Shown: positions 23,301-33,891 of the stretch, one piece after another
Layout: every line of letters begins with the position of its first letter
Numbering within the stretch: position 1 is the stretch's first letter
Made by a program: the position numbers and the translations under genes
The notes under the pieces: model-generated
Seen by the model: only the letters and a program-made list of their open reading frames with translations
Database searches by the model: none
What the model was told of the DNA's origin: nothing
Assembly (NCBI GenBank): GCA_000151295.1
Contig: GG745355.1
Coordinates: 409,152-473,151 of the forward strand
Direction of reading: 5' to 3'
DNA: 64,000 nucleotides
Source: Allomyces macrogynus ATCC 38327
Taxonomy: Eukaryota > Blastocladiomycota > Blastocladiomycetes > Blastocladiales > Blastocladiaceae

Positions 23301-24126
23301 GCGGGAGAAAGGCCAAGCAGGTCACAAGCACGGCGTTGTTCCTGACGGGCGACACGGCCGGGAACGTGACGTTGTGGAGCGTGGCGGATATCGCGGACCC
23401 GGTCGTGGTGGTCAAGTGGCAAGCGCACGTCAAGCCCGTCACGAGAATTGAAACGTTCCCGAACCCGCGCCTCGATCCGCACCGACGAGGACGACTGGAT
23501 TCTCCCCGATCACACATGACGCTGCGCGCGTCGAGTGGGCGACCGCGGACGTGGCCACGGGTGCGGCCGACGGCAATTTGCGGTGCTGGACGTTGCTCGG
23601 CGAGTACGTTGGCTGTTTCGGCCAGCCCGTCCCGTGGGACCTCAAGTCGCGCGCGACTTGGCGCCATCCAAACAAACCGCACGACGTGACGGAAATGGTG
23701 CGGCCTGCGGAACTGCGCCGTGTCGCGACTCTCGAGGGCGGTGGAGTCGCTGCACGTGCGCGCGCCAAGTGGGGCAAGCATGCGCGCGCACAGACCGGGC
23801 AGCGGCTCGCTGATGCGGATGCGGCACCGACCGACTTGCTCGATGCGCTGTTCGCGTCGTTCCAGTCGGCGAAATCGTCCATGGCGTCGCTGTTCCCGGA
23901 CGAGGACGAGGGACGCGCGTCGCGCGCGCCGACTGCTGCGACGCGCAAGAGTTCGGCGGCCGAGAGGGTAAGGACGACCGCGGCGAGTAAGCCGTCGACG
24001 CCAGCAGCGCGTGTGCGTACGCCCGCGACCCCATCGGCGCGCGCACAAGCAGCCGGGTACGCCGCAGCGACCCCGCGCCGGTTCGCGCAAGAGCATCAGT
24101 TCACGGCTGTGCGTGCCAGGGGCTAG
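20308..24126 (+). pseudogene. EF-hand/WD40 ciliary protein (WDR49/WDR64-like), disrupted
   Basis: The N-terminus has an EF-hand-like region (INVLMDKALSRFEREMNLT, LTIEEFKQEFPKILQKE, GDCVTWDAFSNFMLLH). WD repeats follow: LRFVTMSCDATVCCWS, LLFGDDQGDVSVWTF, LSMDKVIKVWDIRRMSCLQT, GGWQCRLYVYAGESKF, LASCGMDGMIRFWTL, GAADGNLRCWTLLGEYVGCF. The tail is basic and Thr/Ser rich. This fits proteins of motile cilia. The frame is broken by TAG codons at 20527-20529 and 20898-20900, and by shifts near 21287, in a G6 run at 21794-21799, at about 21920-21980 (with a lost acceptor), near 23465 and near 23518. Long stretches between lesions are clearly conserved, so it is either a recently dead copy or badly sequenced. 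Several introns (for example 22338-22409) look normal. Confidence 0.65.
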
Positions 24127-25289
24127 CGGCCAGCGCTCGGTGCTCCTGCGGCTGCGTCGCGCACCGCACGCGTCCGAATTGGCGTGTCGCTGGGCACTCG
24201 CTGAACGTAAGGTCGTCGTCGGGTGCGACCGCCGCCGCAGGAGCGGGCGCATTGGACGTGGACCGCGTGTTCCACATGCTTCCGGACTGTGCGCTTGAGT
24301 CGGTCAGTTGGCCGCAGTTACCAGGCAAGCGGCCGCCAATGTCGGGCGGGGCTGGCGATGGGTCGGTCAGCGGGCGGCCGGCGTGTGACGATGGCCGCAA
24401 CCGCACTCGTGCTGCCGTCGCTGGGTGGAGCTAGTGGAAGGGGTGGAGGAGGCGGTGGAGGTGGAGGTGGACGGAGGCCGTCGATAGTTGTGCGGACGGC
24501 GGTGGGAAGCACGCGCACTTGCTGGGTCGTCGACGTCGAATACTTTGGCGAGATGAGGGTGCAGGACTGGATACAGCTGGCAATACACATTTAGACATGG
24601 GAAACGAATCTTGGAGGTAGGCACTGCATAACACGACGTACACACACGAACAGCTCATGACCAGAACATCGAACGCAACATGAGACAAGGACCGATCGCG
24701 TCGACGAGCTTGCTCACCACCTATTCCACGCCAACCTTGGTGCACGTCCGAAGAAGTATCACTCCCGAAGCACGAGTTTGCATCAGTCCCAGCAGTTCCG
24801 CGTGCGCGTGGACATGCGGGCCAAGATCCACAGCCATGCTGAGCGTGCCACCCTCACGCTGTTCGAGGCAACCGAAGACCCCATCATGTCTACTCCTGGC
24901 AGGCTTCACCTGCGCGACCGCGGAAACGCTAACTGTGTGGTTGTATTAGCTGTCCTATGTTCGGGGGCTATCACTGACAACGTGGCGGGATTGGTTGTTG
25001 AGTGTTCTGAGTTTGTGGTCGTTGAAAACACGGATGCCTTGGTTCAATTGTCTCGTTTTCTCACAGGTCTGCAGATTGTCAGCCAGAGAACGTTTACAGC
25101 TAGAGACGTAACTAGGCACACAGCGCAAGCATCAAGTTATTCAAGGAACATATCTTCGGTGCTAGAATCCAAAGACTTGACCATTCCCTGCTCGGCAGTT
25201 GTGATAGTACGAAACGTGCTCTTCCTTCCTTCCATTGTGGACATGACAGTTTTGTGCACACTTGTCAGTCCGCAGCGCGAAATCCACGG
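24127..25289. other. Intergenic region, no gene recognised
   Basis: The G/GGT-rich sequence after the WD40 gene (24430-24480) encodes only low-complexity frames. The minus-strand open frame entering at 25137 is the ragged 3' end of an F-box/LRR fragment. Confidence 0.4.
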
Positions 25290-25710
25290 AAAGAACCGTG
25301 GCGACACTGGTGCAAAAATGAAAAGTGAAGCAAAGCAAACGTCCGTCAGCTGAAGCAACGGGCAAACAAGTCGCGAAACTAGTCCATGGAACTGCCCCGC
25401 AAAGTACTCGGTCACGGCACTACGGTGGGACTTGCCGATGCGCCCGTCCGACCATCGATCTTCCCAGTACAATCGGCACAGCTGCATCATCAGTGGCACG
25501 GGTAACAAGGTCCACTGGCGAGACACGCGGCAAGTCTTGTCACCACTGGTCGAGATGCTTTTGCGGCTGAGGTCGCGAAACGGCATCACCAGAAACCATT
25601 GAACACCCAATGTCGTGCAAGACTGGATCAGGAAGCGTGTCCAGAGCGCGACCGCGTATTGTGTCTTGGTGGTGTGCCCAGCATGGCGCCAAGATGATGG
25701 TTATGCGAGT
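25290..25710 (-). pseudogene. F-box/LRR family fragment, N-terminal part
   Basis: It contains LDTLPDPVLHDIGCSMVSGD (F-box start), a jump to another frame, and then GVQWFLVMPFRDLSRKSIST with CRVSRQWTLLPVPL. Both align to the intact gene at 26446-28200 (RLDTLPDQVIHDIAV; GVQWMLVLPFRDIDR; CRVSRKWTLLPLPL), but about 90 residues between them are deleted. Similarity fades below about 25300. Confidence 0.65.
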
Positions 25711-25999
25711 TGTCTGTGGTGAAGATTGATCGCAGCCAATGGAGAGAGAATGGAAGTTGGGAGTCATAACAACTAGCAGCCAAAGAAATGGCATGGCTGA
25801 CAGCTTGTGTTCTGACAATGCACAGGCCGATCCCTTCACAACGCACCAGCGCCAAGCTTGACATGGGATGCTGGGAGCCAACTCTCACATCGCATGGTTA
25901 GCACGGCTGCAACGAATGCTTGCAGGGAAGGACCTCGGGGACAAGAAAGAGCCGTTCTTCGGAAAAAGAATGAGGAAAGGAGATAGCTTGAACACCAGC

Positions 26000-26200
26000 G
26001 CTTCAGGTCGCCCAACTCTGTTCTCCTGCATAGCCCAAAGCTTGGAGGCAGCCGCTCGATGGCATCGATTGAGACGCGGGCCCCAACGACCTCGACGCGC
26101 AGCCCAGCCCCTTTCCAAGTCGGGCCGCGCATGGATGGGCATTCGTGCCAGCGACGCCCTCACGAACCGGTCGCCAATGGTGACTTGCAATGACCATTCA
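26000..26200 (-). pseudogene. F-box/LRR family fragment, C-terminal end
   Basis: VTIGDRFVRASLARMP corresponds to TRVGDQFAAALLTRMS at the end of the intact neighbour. Surrounding sequence is not alignable by eye. With the fragment at 25290-25710 it may represent one decayed tandem copy. Confidence 0.4.
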
Positions 26201-26445
26201 TGGGGCTCCAAACTATGCGGCAGCCCGCCCACCTATGCAACGTTCTCGTCGCCAAGATCAGAGCAGCGATTCAGCGCGATACAGCGTCATGGACCGCAAC
26301 GCAACGGAGAAGTGGCCTCCAAATGGGCACAAATCAATGGACCATTTCATTCGTCTCGATCTTACACGTCTGCGCGCCCCATCACGTTGTTGATGCTCTC
26401 CACGAATCCCAGAAACCTGGCCAAGGGCAGCGATGCTGGCCTGAT

Positions 26446-28200
26446 TCACACTCCATCACACATCTCGGCCCAGCTCCCTTGCGTCCAAAACTTGGAAGCC
26501 AGCCGTTTCTCGGCCTTGGCCGACACTCGGGTATCGCCGATAAGCACCGCCAACCTGGCTTTCGTCTGTTTCGAATCACGCCTTGACATCCGAGTCAGCA
26601 ACGCTGCTGCAAACTGGTCGCCGACACGCGTGCTGCGCACATTCAGCGTTTCCAAGTGGCACGGCAGCGCGTGCACCCACGCAACGTCCTGATCGCCAAG
26701 ATACCAGCACAAGTTCAATTCGAGCACCCGGAGCCGCGCGGGGAGCCCCACGGGGCCCGTGGATATCATATTCCCATGCAGATGAAGGGTGTGCAGTCGA
26801 CTAGGCCATGCGAGTTGGGCCAGGTCCTGGTCCGTCAGTCCGCATTCCATCAGGGCAAGATGTGTCAGGTGCGGCGGCATGTGTTGCGAAAGCAGGCCTG
26901 CGATGGCCGTGCCCGCAATTGGCCACTTGCTGAGACGCAGGAGAGTCAGCGTCTCAGGCAGCCTCGACACAATCTGAGCAAGCGCAGCCACCGCCGCAGA
27001 GGGCGATCCACGGAATGGCCCGGGCATCGGCATGCAACCAAGAATCAGTTCCTTTAGGGGAACGGCCAGCGGCAAATGTGCACCCATGGTCGCGTCCCAC
27101 AATGGAACGTCCACCTTCAGCCGATACGTTGCGAGTGGGAGGTTTGAGACCATTCTGTGCAGTTCCGGAGGAAGATGCGATCCAACAGGAAACTTGATCA
27201 CCAGGCGGAAATTTTGGACGATGCGAGGGCACTGAGCAACGCACTGGTCCAGGGCGGCAAGTTGGGCATGGACCATGTCCGTGACGACTGCTGCACTCAA
27301 GCGCAAGGACTGAAACCCGTCGCGTGGCAATGATCCAAGTACAGATGGGTGCAGTGCAAAACGGAAACGGCTGACAAGGAATTCGGTCAGCGATGGGAGT
27401 CGCTGGATGGCTTGCGCCAGTGCGTCCATGGCAGTGCGTGGCAAGACTATGTCTCCTCTGCTCAAATCCCACTTCAGGGTGAGGGAGCGCAGCGAGGATG
27501 GCACAAGTGCGAGCAAACGGACAAAGGCTGCGTGATCCGCGTCGTTTTGCAGAGAGTCAATGGTCAGCGCTTGCAGGCGGGGCGGGAGGGCCCCAAAGTT
27601 CTCTTCCGGCCACGTCGGCGCAACAACATGCGCCAACTTCAACGACGTGATGGACTCTGGGAGCGCAATGGTGACCCACGGAATCACATCGGAAAGCACC
27701 AGGTCGCGACACCGGGGCGGAACCTGCTGACGCGTCAGCCCCATCCCCGCGTCCTCGAAATAAAACTGGCGAAGCTGCGACAGCGGCAAGGGCAACAGAG
27801 TCCATTTCCGCGACACGCGACACGTCTCGCTGGAGGTGGCAATGCATGTGCGGTCGATGTCACGAAACGGAAGGACCAGCATCCACTGCACGCCACGGCC
27901 GTCTGTTGCGTGTTTGGTCATCACAAACTTGTTGACCAACTCGCTGGACAACTCGATCGTCTTTGCGTGCGATCGACGCAACATCCGACTGGAAAACGGG
28001 TTGTCACGTCGAACATCGACATGTTCAATGGCAAACCGGAGGCACGGAGCAAATAGGCCTGAAGCGGCGAGAGCGAGACGGAGAACGGCCCCGGTGTCCT
28101 TGCCATGAAGAATGACTGCAATGTCGTGGATGACCTGGTCTGGCAGCGTGTCCAATCGAGAGCGACCGCGCGTTACGGCTTGGGAGTGCGCGCCCAGCAT
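26446..28200 (-). CDS. F-box-like/LRR protein, intact (type 1)
   Basis: A single uninterrupted exon of 584 residues from the ATG at 28200; the same MLG start context recurs in a copy at 36727. The N-terminus is F-box-like (RLDTLPDQVIHDIAVILHG; LRLALAASGLFAPCLRFAIE). A 120-residue linker holds GVQWMLVLPFRDIDR. At least ten irregular LRRs follow, including LPESITSLKLAHVVAP, LPPRLQALTIDSLQ, PPHLTHLALMECGLTDQDL, WPSRLHTLHLHGNMI, LPARLRVLELNLCWYLGD and LPCHLETLNVRSTRVGD. The likely role is as substrate receptor of an SCF ubiquitin ligase; this is inferred from architecture, and the F-box is divergent. It is the only complete type-1 copy here and serves as the reference for the pseudogenes. Confidence 0.8.
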   Translation of the reverse strand: MLGAHSQAVTRGRSRLDTLPDQVIHDIAVILHGKDTGAVLRLALAASGLFAPCLRFAIEHVDVRRDNPFSSRMLRRSHAKTIELSSELVNKFVMTKHATDGRGVQWMLVLPFRDIDRTCIATSSETCRVSRKWTLLPLPLSQLRQFYFEDAGMGLTRQQVPPRCRDLVLSDVIPWVTIALPESITSLKLAHVVAPTWPEENFGALPPRLQALTIDSLQNDADHAAFVRLLALVPSSLRSLTLKWDLSRGDIVLPRTAMDALAQAIQRLPSLTEFLVSRFRFALHPSVLGSLPRDGFQSLRLSAAVVTDMVHAQLAALDQCVAQCPRIVQNFRLVIKFPVGSHLPPELHRMVSNLPLATYRLKVDVPLWDATMGAHLPLAVPLKELILGCMPMPGPFRGSPSAAVAALAQIVSRLPETLTLLRLSKWPIAGTAIAGLLSQHMPPHLTHLALMECGLTDQDLAQLAWPSRLHTLHLHGNMISTGPVGLPARLRVLELNLCWYLGDQDVAWVHALPCHLETLNVRSTRVGDQFAAALLTRMSRRDSKQTKARLAVLIGDTRVSAKAEKRLASKFWTQGSWAEMCDGV

Positions 28201-28394
28201 GGTGTGGAAGGAGTTGATGCAGCTGCAGCAAGTCTGACGTTGTTCTTGGCAACGGTTTGCTGGTGTGGAGGGACAATGGAAGTGAGAGGTCGCACGCACG
28301 AGCAAACGCATGCATGACGTTGCATGATCGCCTCACTTCGGTGTCCAATGTGGCAAGCTTATTTTTGTATGCGCTCCTCGCTCCGCTCCCGTTG

Positions 28395-28512
28395 CACTCA
28401 ACGCTGCAAAAAAGTGGCAGAACCAGCGTGCGTGAATGTCACGCAGAATTGGGTCGGGCAGCGTGTCGAGCGTGCGGCCGTGCGCCACGGTTAGGTGGTG
28501 CGTGGCCATCAT
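28395..28512 (-). pseudogene. F-box/LRR family N-terminal scrap
   Basis: From an ATG at 28512 the frame reads VAHGRTLDTLPDPILRDIHA, matching the start of type-1 copies (RGCTLDTLPDPVLQDIAV at 36727). Family similarity then stops abruptly. Confidence 0.6.
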
Positions 28513-29143
28513 CTTGCCGAGGTGCTGTTGCCGCGAGTCTGATGCTGTTGCTGGCAGAAATCAATGTTGGGGGGGGGGGGGGGGGAGGGAGTTATGCTGA
28601 TGGCTGAGCACGCCTCGCTTCAGCAGGATTGAAACGTCCTAAAACGGGAAAATGAGAAATCAATGAGTTCCTTGGGGGATGAGGTAGACCGGAACCCAAG
28701 GGGTCTCCGGGGCCACGTGATTGTCTTGGAATATTGGTCGCGCTCCACGTGGACGTCAAATCAAAATGCTTATGAACCGAAGAAAGGACGTGAAGGGACG
28801 GCCATGTCGACGACCTGTCCACCAATGTGTTGACGTGTATGGCTCGTTGCGCCAGCGAAGACCGAGGCAAACGATATCAGGTGCGTGATTTCAGGTGTGG
28901 GCTATTGAAACAGGTTGCTCGATCAAGGCTAGGCGCGCGAATATATTGGTTGTGTGCGCGGGGGGAAGAGTGCAATGACGAGAAAATCAACTTCAGAAAA
29001 CAGAACAGGAAGAGCAGAACTGAGCGCGTCGGGTGCAGGAGTCGAGCGCGACGTGGTCCGTCGCGGGTGGAGCGAAAAGTCGCGGCTGGCCGTGCTCAAC
29101 GAGGCGAGGAGAGAGGGGCCACACCCACCTCTTCTCACCGCAC
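28513..29143. other. Intergenic region with poly-G run
   Basis: Contains a 17-base G run at 28569-28585. No gene recognised. The long minus-strand frame 28929-30296 is an out-of-frame shadow of the zinc-cluster gene. Confidence 0.45.
28569..28585 (+). repeat. Mononucleotide G17 run
   Basis: Seventeen consecutive G, like the G15 at 19946-19960. Confidence 0.9.
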
Positions 29144-30802
29144 TCACCCACCCCATTGTGCCGCTGCGGACCCACCCGCAGCGGCGCGTGGTATTGGAGG
29201 TTCCGTCGGCGCCGCAAGCGAGACCGATTCCGGTGGTGGCGGCGGGGAGCAAGTAGCGGACGCCGTGCCAGCACGCTTGCGGCGCTTGGCCGCGGGTGCC
29301 GGCGTCGGGGTCGATGACGACGACGCGAGTTGCCGCTTGGGGATATAGTCGACGCACGTGTCGGCGCGACCGAGCCGCACGCACCGCGCGCACGGGCGCA
29401 AGCCGGGGCATGCGACGTGGCTCGCGCGACAGTGCACGCATGAGATGGGTTTCTTGGGGGGCGCCGTGGGTGCGGAGGGAAGTGTAGCGGCGGCGAGCTG
29501 ATGATGCTGGGTGGCCGCGGGCGCGTGCTGGGCGAGCGTTGGGTGCTGGACGATCGTCGGATGCTGCACAATCGTCGGGTGCGGCACGGTAATTGGGCTG
29601 GTCGGGTGCTGCATCGTCGGATGCGGCCCGATCGCCGCGCGCTGCACCGGCACTACCGGCGCGGTCACATACGTCGGCCGCGCCGGCGTCGTCGCACCGG
29701 GCCAGTACACCGCGTAGGGCGTCGGGAACCGCAGCGGCGGTGGAGGCGGCGGCGCCATCGGCCGCGGGAGAACCGGCCTGAGTACTTTCCCGCCAATCAC
29801 GCGCGGGCCTGCGGGCACGGTCTGCGCGGGCGGGCTCGGTGTAGGGGTCGGAGGCAAAACGGGCGGTACTGTGATCAGCGGGAACGGCGCCGAGGGCGGC
29901 GTGTACCCAGAGATCGGTCCGCCGCCCGCGCGGTGGTGCGCGTAGCTGCTGGCCGAGTTGGCAGCGAGGTGTCGCAGCGACATGAGTGCCGAAATGGTGA
30001 TGCGCGGCGCGGGAGCGGGTATCGACGGCGTGATCGTTGAAGTGGGCGCGGTTGGGGCCGTTGCGGTTGGTGGCGGCGACGCGACAGGAACTGTCGATAC
30101 AGGAGGCACCACGGGGACGGAATTCGTGTTCCCCGTCGCGATCGAGCCGGGAGCGGCCTGCACGGCCGGTTGCGCCGCGGCGACAGCGACCGACTTGTGG
30201 AACTGCGGAGTGCCCGTGCGCTGCGGAGCCGCAGCAAACGTCGGCACCGGCGTGGCGACCTCGACATGGCCCGCGTTGGTGCAGTCGGAGTGCCACGAGA
30301 CGGTATCGGCGCGCGCGTCCAGACTTGCTTGGTCATCGCTGCGCGCGTTGTTCATGGTCATGCCCGCCGCCGCCGCCGACTCATCCAATTTAGGTTCTGT
30401 CGCGTTCGTGCCAATGCCAGACCCCGCGCCTGAGGTCGTGGGCGACACCAGCGATGTCGTGGTCGGTTGGGCGTCGAGCAAGAGCAGCGCGAGATCCGGG
30501 CATACCAAGTCGAGTCCCGCGAGGTCGGCCGCGTCGAGCCGGCGCGTCGCCGATGCGGTCGATGGCGATGAGAGCTCGAGCGGTGGGGTCGCGAGGTAAT
30601 CTGGGCGTAAAGCAGCATCGGCGGGCGGAAACGCGGCGAGCGGGCCGGTTGCAAGCCAAGCGTCCAGGTCGACGAGGGCGCCCGCGTCCATGGCAGCAGC
30701 GTTGCGAGCGTCGTGACCAGGCTGGTCATGGTCATGGTCATGGCGAGTATGGTCGTCGAGCTCGGCGAGTAAAAGCGCCAGCGGGTCGTCACCGGCGAAC
30801 AT
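29144..30802 (-). CDS. Zn(2)-Cys(6) binuclear cluster transcription factor
   Basis: Single exon, 552 residues from the ATG at 30802 (FAGDDPLALLLAELDD follows). The zinc cluster is at Cys455-Cys483 with spacing C-x2-C-x6-C-x5-C-x2-C-x8-C, followed by a basic stretch (PKRQ, AAKRRKR). This is the Gal4-type DNA-binding domain, essentially restricted to fungi. It lies near the C-terminus instead of the usual N-terminus. The N-terminal ~450 residues are acidic/hydrophobic at first (a possible activation region) and then Pro/Ala/Thr/Val-rich. HPTIVQ occurs as a short tandem repeat just before the cluster. No fungal-specific middle homology domain was seen. Target genes unknown. It is divergent from MAK16 across about 840 bp. 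Confidence 0.8.
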   Translation of the reverse strand: MFAGDDPLALLLAELDDHTRHDHDHDQPGHDARNAAAMDAGALVDLDAWLATGPLAAFPPADAALRPDYLATPPLELSSPSTASATRRLDAADLAGLDLVCPDLALLLLDAQPTTTSLVSPTTSGAGSGIGTNATEPKLDESAAAAGMTMNNARSDDQASLDARADTVSWHSDCTNAGHVEVATPVPTFAAAPQRTGTPQFHKSVAVAAAQPAVQAAPGSIATGNTNSVPVVPPVSTVPVASPPPTATAPTAPTSTITPSIPAPAPRITISALMSLRHLAANSASSYAHHRAGGGPISGYTPPSAPFPLITVPPVLPPTPTPSPPAQTVPAGPRVIGGKVLRPVLPRPMAPPPPPPLRFPTPYAVYWPGATTPARPTYVTAPVVPVQRAAIGPHPTMQHPTSPITVPHPTIVQHPTIVQHPTLAQHAPAATQHHQLAAATLPSAPTAPPKKPISCVHCRASHVACPGLRPCARCVRLGRADTCVDYIPKRQLASSSSTPTPAPAAKRRKRAGTASATCSPPPPPESVSLAAPTEPPIPRAAAGGSAAAQWGG

Positions 30803-31638
30803 GGTGGCGGCGCGGGGCAGGAAGCGAGCGGGCGGCAATCATCCAGGAGGGCAGCGTGCAGAGCAGCAGCGGCAGCGGGAAGCGTGGCGAGCGTGCGGGC
30901 TATGTAGTGGCGGCCGGGGCGTGCGGAGAGATGTGGGGGAGAGTTGCCGACTGTCGATCGCTCTTGTGGAGAGGCAGAGTGGCGTGGTGTGCTGCTTTGA
31001 CTCCATCCACTTTTTGACTCGAATCCAACTCAAGCAAGCACGTCGCCAAGTGCATTTCGTTTTCATTTGGCTTCCACAAAATGAATGTACTTCATTGCGT
31101 CTCTGCTGGCGCGGCGAGCATCGTTCAGCATCGTCCCCACGAAAGAATGCAGCGGAATGGCCAATCATCCTGCGCGGCGGCCCGGAGCCCTCATGAGCAC
31201 CATCATTAGACCTCACGGCCGTTCCTTTGCATCGGGTAAGACGACGGCAGCGATGGGAAGTAATGGGAAGTAAATATTGCCGGCCGCGCGTTCTGGCGTC
31301 GCGGCGAGAGGAAAGTGAGGAAACTGAGATAACTGGAACTTGGAGCGACGGCCGGTTTGGTCGTGATCACTCCATCCTGTTGCCTCGCAACCAGTCGCAC
31401 GCTTGCACGTGACCCTGTCAACACTGGCCACCGCCGCTCGCGATTTCCACGCTCGAGTTGCCTGGGTTCCTCCAGCAGCAACGACAGCAACAGCGTTCGT
31501 GCAGTTCACGACGAGACACGCCGCAGGTCGACCCGATATCCACGCCCTGACCCGCTTCCAGCCGTGCCGCCCGACCCTGGCTCCATATTCCTTCCGCACC
31601 GCCTTTGATCCCGTCGAACCTATCGCCAATCCGCCACC
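30803..31638. other. Divergent intergenic region between the zinc-cluster gene and MAK16
   Basis: Likely holds both promoters and 5' leaders. Overlapping open frames on both strands have no recognisable content. Confidence 0.45.
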
Positions 31639-32851
31639 ATGCAGCACGACGACACGATCTGGGCCGTCATCAACAACAACTTTTGCTCCTACAAGCTCAA
31701 GTATGTCGCCGCCGGCCGCGCCGTCGCCGCCCCTTCGCGCCTCACGCTGACCCGCCATCCGCCGGCCATGAACTAGGACCGTGACGCAAAACTTTTGCCG
31801 CAACGACTACAACGTCACCGGTCTGTGCAACCGGCAATCGTGCCCGCTCGCCAACTCGCGGTACGCGACGATTCGCGAGGTCGATGGCGTGTCGTACCTC
31901 TACATGAAGACGGTCGAGCGCGCGCACACGCCTGCGAAACTGTGGGAGCGCGTCAAGTTGTCGAAAAACTACACGACTGCGCTCGAGCAGATTGATGCGG
32001 AATTGCAGTTTTGGCCGGGCCACTTGAAGCACCGGTGCAAGCAGCGCTTGACCAAGATCACGCAGTACTTGCTGCGTATGCGCAAGTTGAAGCTCAAGAC
32101 CAACCAGTACGCGGTCGCTGTCTTTGCGGCTTCGATTGCGATGGATTGGGGTCACTGACACATCGTCGTTGCTCGCCACCTAGGACCAAGCTCGTGCCCA
32201 TTAGCAAAAAGATTGACCGCCGTGAACTGCGCCGCGAGGCGAAGGCCGAGGCCGCCGCGCGACTCGACAAGGCGATTGCCGCTGAACTCGTGGAACGGCT
32301 CAAGGCCGGCAGTTACGACGACGTGATCTTGAACGCGCGCGAGTCGGTCTGGAAAAAGGTCTTGGAATCCGACAAGGTCGAGGTTGAGGAGGACCAGTCC
32401 GAGTCCGAGGACGACGAGGCCGAAGAGTATATCGAGGACGAGGACGAGGACGAGGAAATGGCCGAGCGCGAAATGGTGGAAATGTCCGACTTTGAGTCGG
32501 ATATGGAGGATCTGATGGCACGTTGACCGCGGTGGGTGGGTTGGGTTTGCCGCGGGTTGGGATTGACGGCTGCGGTTTGAATTTGTGTAGGACGACGACA
32601 GCGACGACGACGGCGCGAGCGACGACGGCCGCGACGAGGACGAGAGTGACGAGGAGAGCGACGATAGCGACGACGACGACGATGAGGGCGAGGAGGAGCC
32701 CGTGCGGCCACCGAGCAAGAAGCGCGCGGCGCCAGCACCGTCCAAGAAGGCGGCAAGCAAGAAGCGGCGAGGCGGCAAGGGTGGGCGCGGCCACGTCGAG
32801 GTCGAGTACGAGCACGTCGGCCCGGCACGCGCCATGGAGACGTCATGGTAA
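31639..32851 (+). CDS. MAK16: Ribosome biogenesis factor Mak16
   Basis: Exons 31639-31700, 31777-32106, 32184-32517 and 32591-32851 give 328 residues. Mak16 is a nucleolar pre-60S assembly factor working with Rpf1. It starts [20 protein letters not shown], then [58 protein letters not shown] and the invariant [12 protein letters not shown]. The C-terminal third is acidic (Asp/Glu/Ser runs) and ends with a basic [11 protein letters not shown] and VEVEYEHV. Exon 3 runs into a TGA at 32524 unless spliced. The only in-frame route to the acidic/basic tail is a GC-AG intron (GATG/gcacgt ... gtgtag). Without it the protein would stop at about 244 residues, short for the family. Confidence 0.9.
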
Positions 32852-33212
32852 CGAGGTGGGTCGGTGTCGCGTCGTTTGGTTTTCGCTTTGCGTTTGTTTT
32901 GTTTCGTTGACCGGTTCGGGTGGGGTGGGTGAGATTTGCGGATTTCGCACCGGTAGCCGTGTCCCGTTGGCTGCCGGTTTGTGTACATGGGACGTTAAAA
33001 TCGGGTGATTCTCGCGTGAACAACTTGAAGCGAGAACCAGCGACAGCGAAAGCACAGGAGGAGAGAAGAGCCTTCGGTTTGCCAACCAGAATACTCCGAA
33101 GCGACCGTTGGCCCTTGAAAGCCAACTGCCGAGATCGCGAAACGACTCGAACGATGCCAGACGATCGCACACCAAAAAGACTTGTATACCACGATCACTA
33201 CAACCCTCAACA

Positions 33213-33891
33213 TCATGCCTTCGCCTGCGGTGCCGGCGCCGGCGGCTGCTGTTGCTGCTGTTGCGGCGCCTGCTGCTGCTGTTGCTGGTTTTGCTGGTGG
33301 TGCCCGTACGGCCGACGGCCACCCGCGCCGCCACCACGCCCACCACCACCACCGCCGCGGTGGAACCCGGGCCCACCGCGACCGCGACCGCGGAAATTGT
33401 TGCGGTTCTGCATCGCCCTGTTCTGGCGCTCCTCGTTGACGAGGTCGAGGACCTACGGAGGCGCAATAACGCGTCGTGGGTCAGTTGCGGTCCGTCGCAG
33501 CGCGAAGTGGTGGGGAGGTGAGCGCACCTCGTCGGGGATGTGCAGGTACTTGATCGAGTGGCCGCGGATGTAGCACTCGGGCAGTTTCCAGAACCGGTCG
33601 CCCTCCTACACTCACGCAGTTGCGGGGTCAGGAAAGCGAGCGGAACTTGCAGTGAGCGCGTGCGGAGCACGTACCGCCGACGTGCAAATCACGTCGCGCA
33701 GGATCAGGTTCATGAAGTTGTCGCAGCTGACGAGGTGGCCGTTGTAGGACTCGCCGCTCTTGATCTCGACGCGCTAGTTGGACACGCACGGACGTGATCA
33801 GTCGCGGTTCGTGAACAGATGGGCCGGGCGACGCGACGTGGCATACCATCGGCTTGCCGACGCCTGCGTTGACGAGAGAGAGCGGGAACAT
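33213..33891 (-). CDS. LSM4: U6 snRNA-associated Sm-like protein LSm4
   Basis: Exons 33891-33847, 33773-33675, 33605-33528 and 33452-33213 encode 153 residues. LSm4 is part of the LSm2-8 (U6, nuclear) and LSm1-7 (mRNA decay, cytoplasm) rings. Sm1 motif: [23 protein letters not shown]. Sm2 motif: [19 protein letters not shown]. The tail is [18 protein letters not shown] (RGG type) followed by poly-Gln interrupted by Ala/Pro. RGG and Q-rich tails are known in fungal LSm4 and promote P-body assembly. The plus strand across the tail reads as Cys-rich shadow frames. Convergent with MAK16. Confidence 0.94.

Noticed and set aside
22565..24252. Long minus-strand open frames opposite the WD40 gene
   Set aside because: Arg/His-rich shadows; the plus strand carries clear WD repeats.
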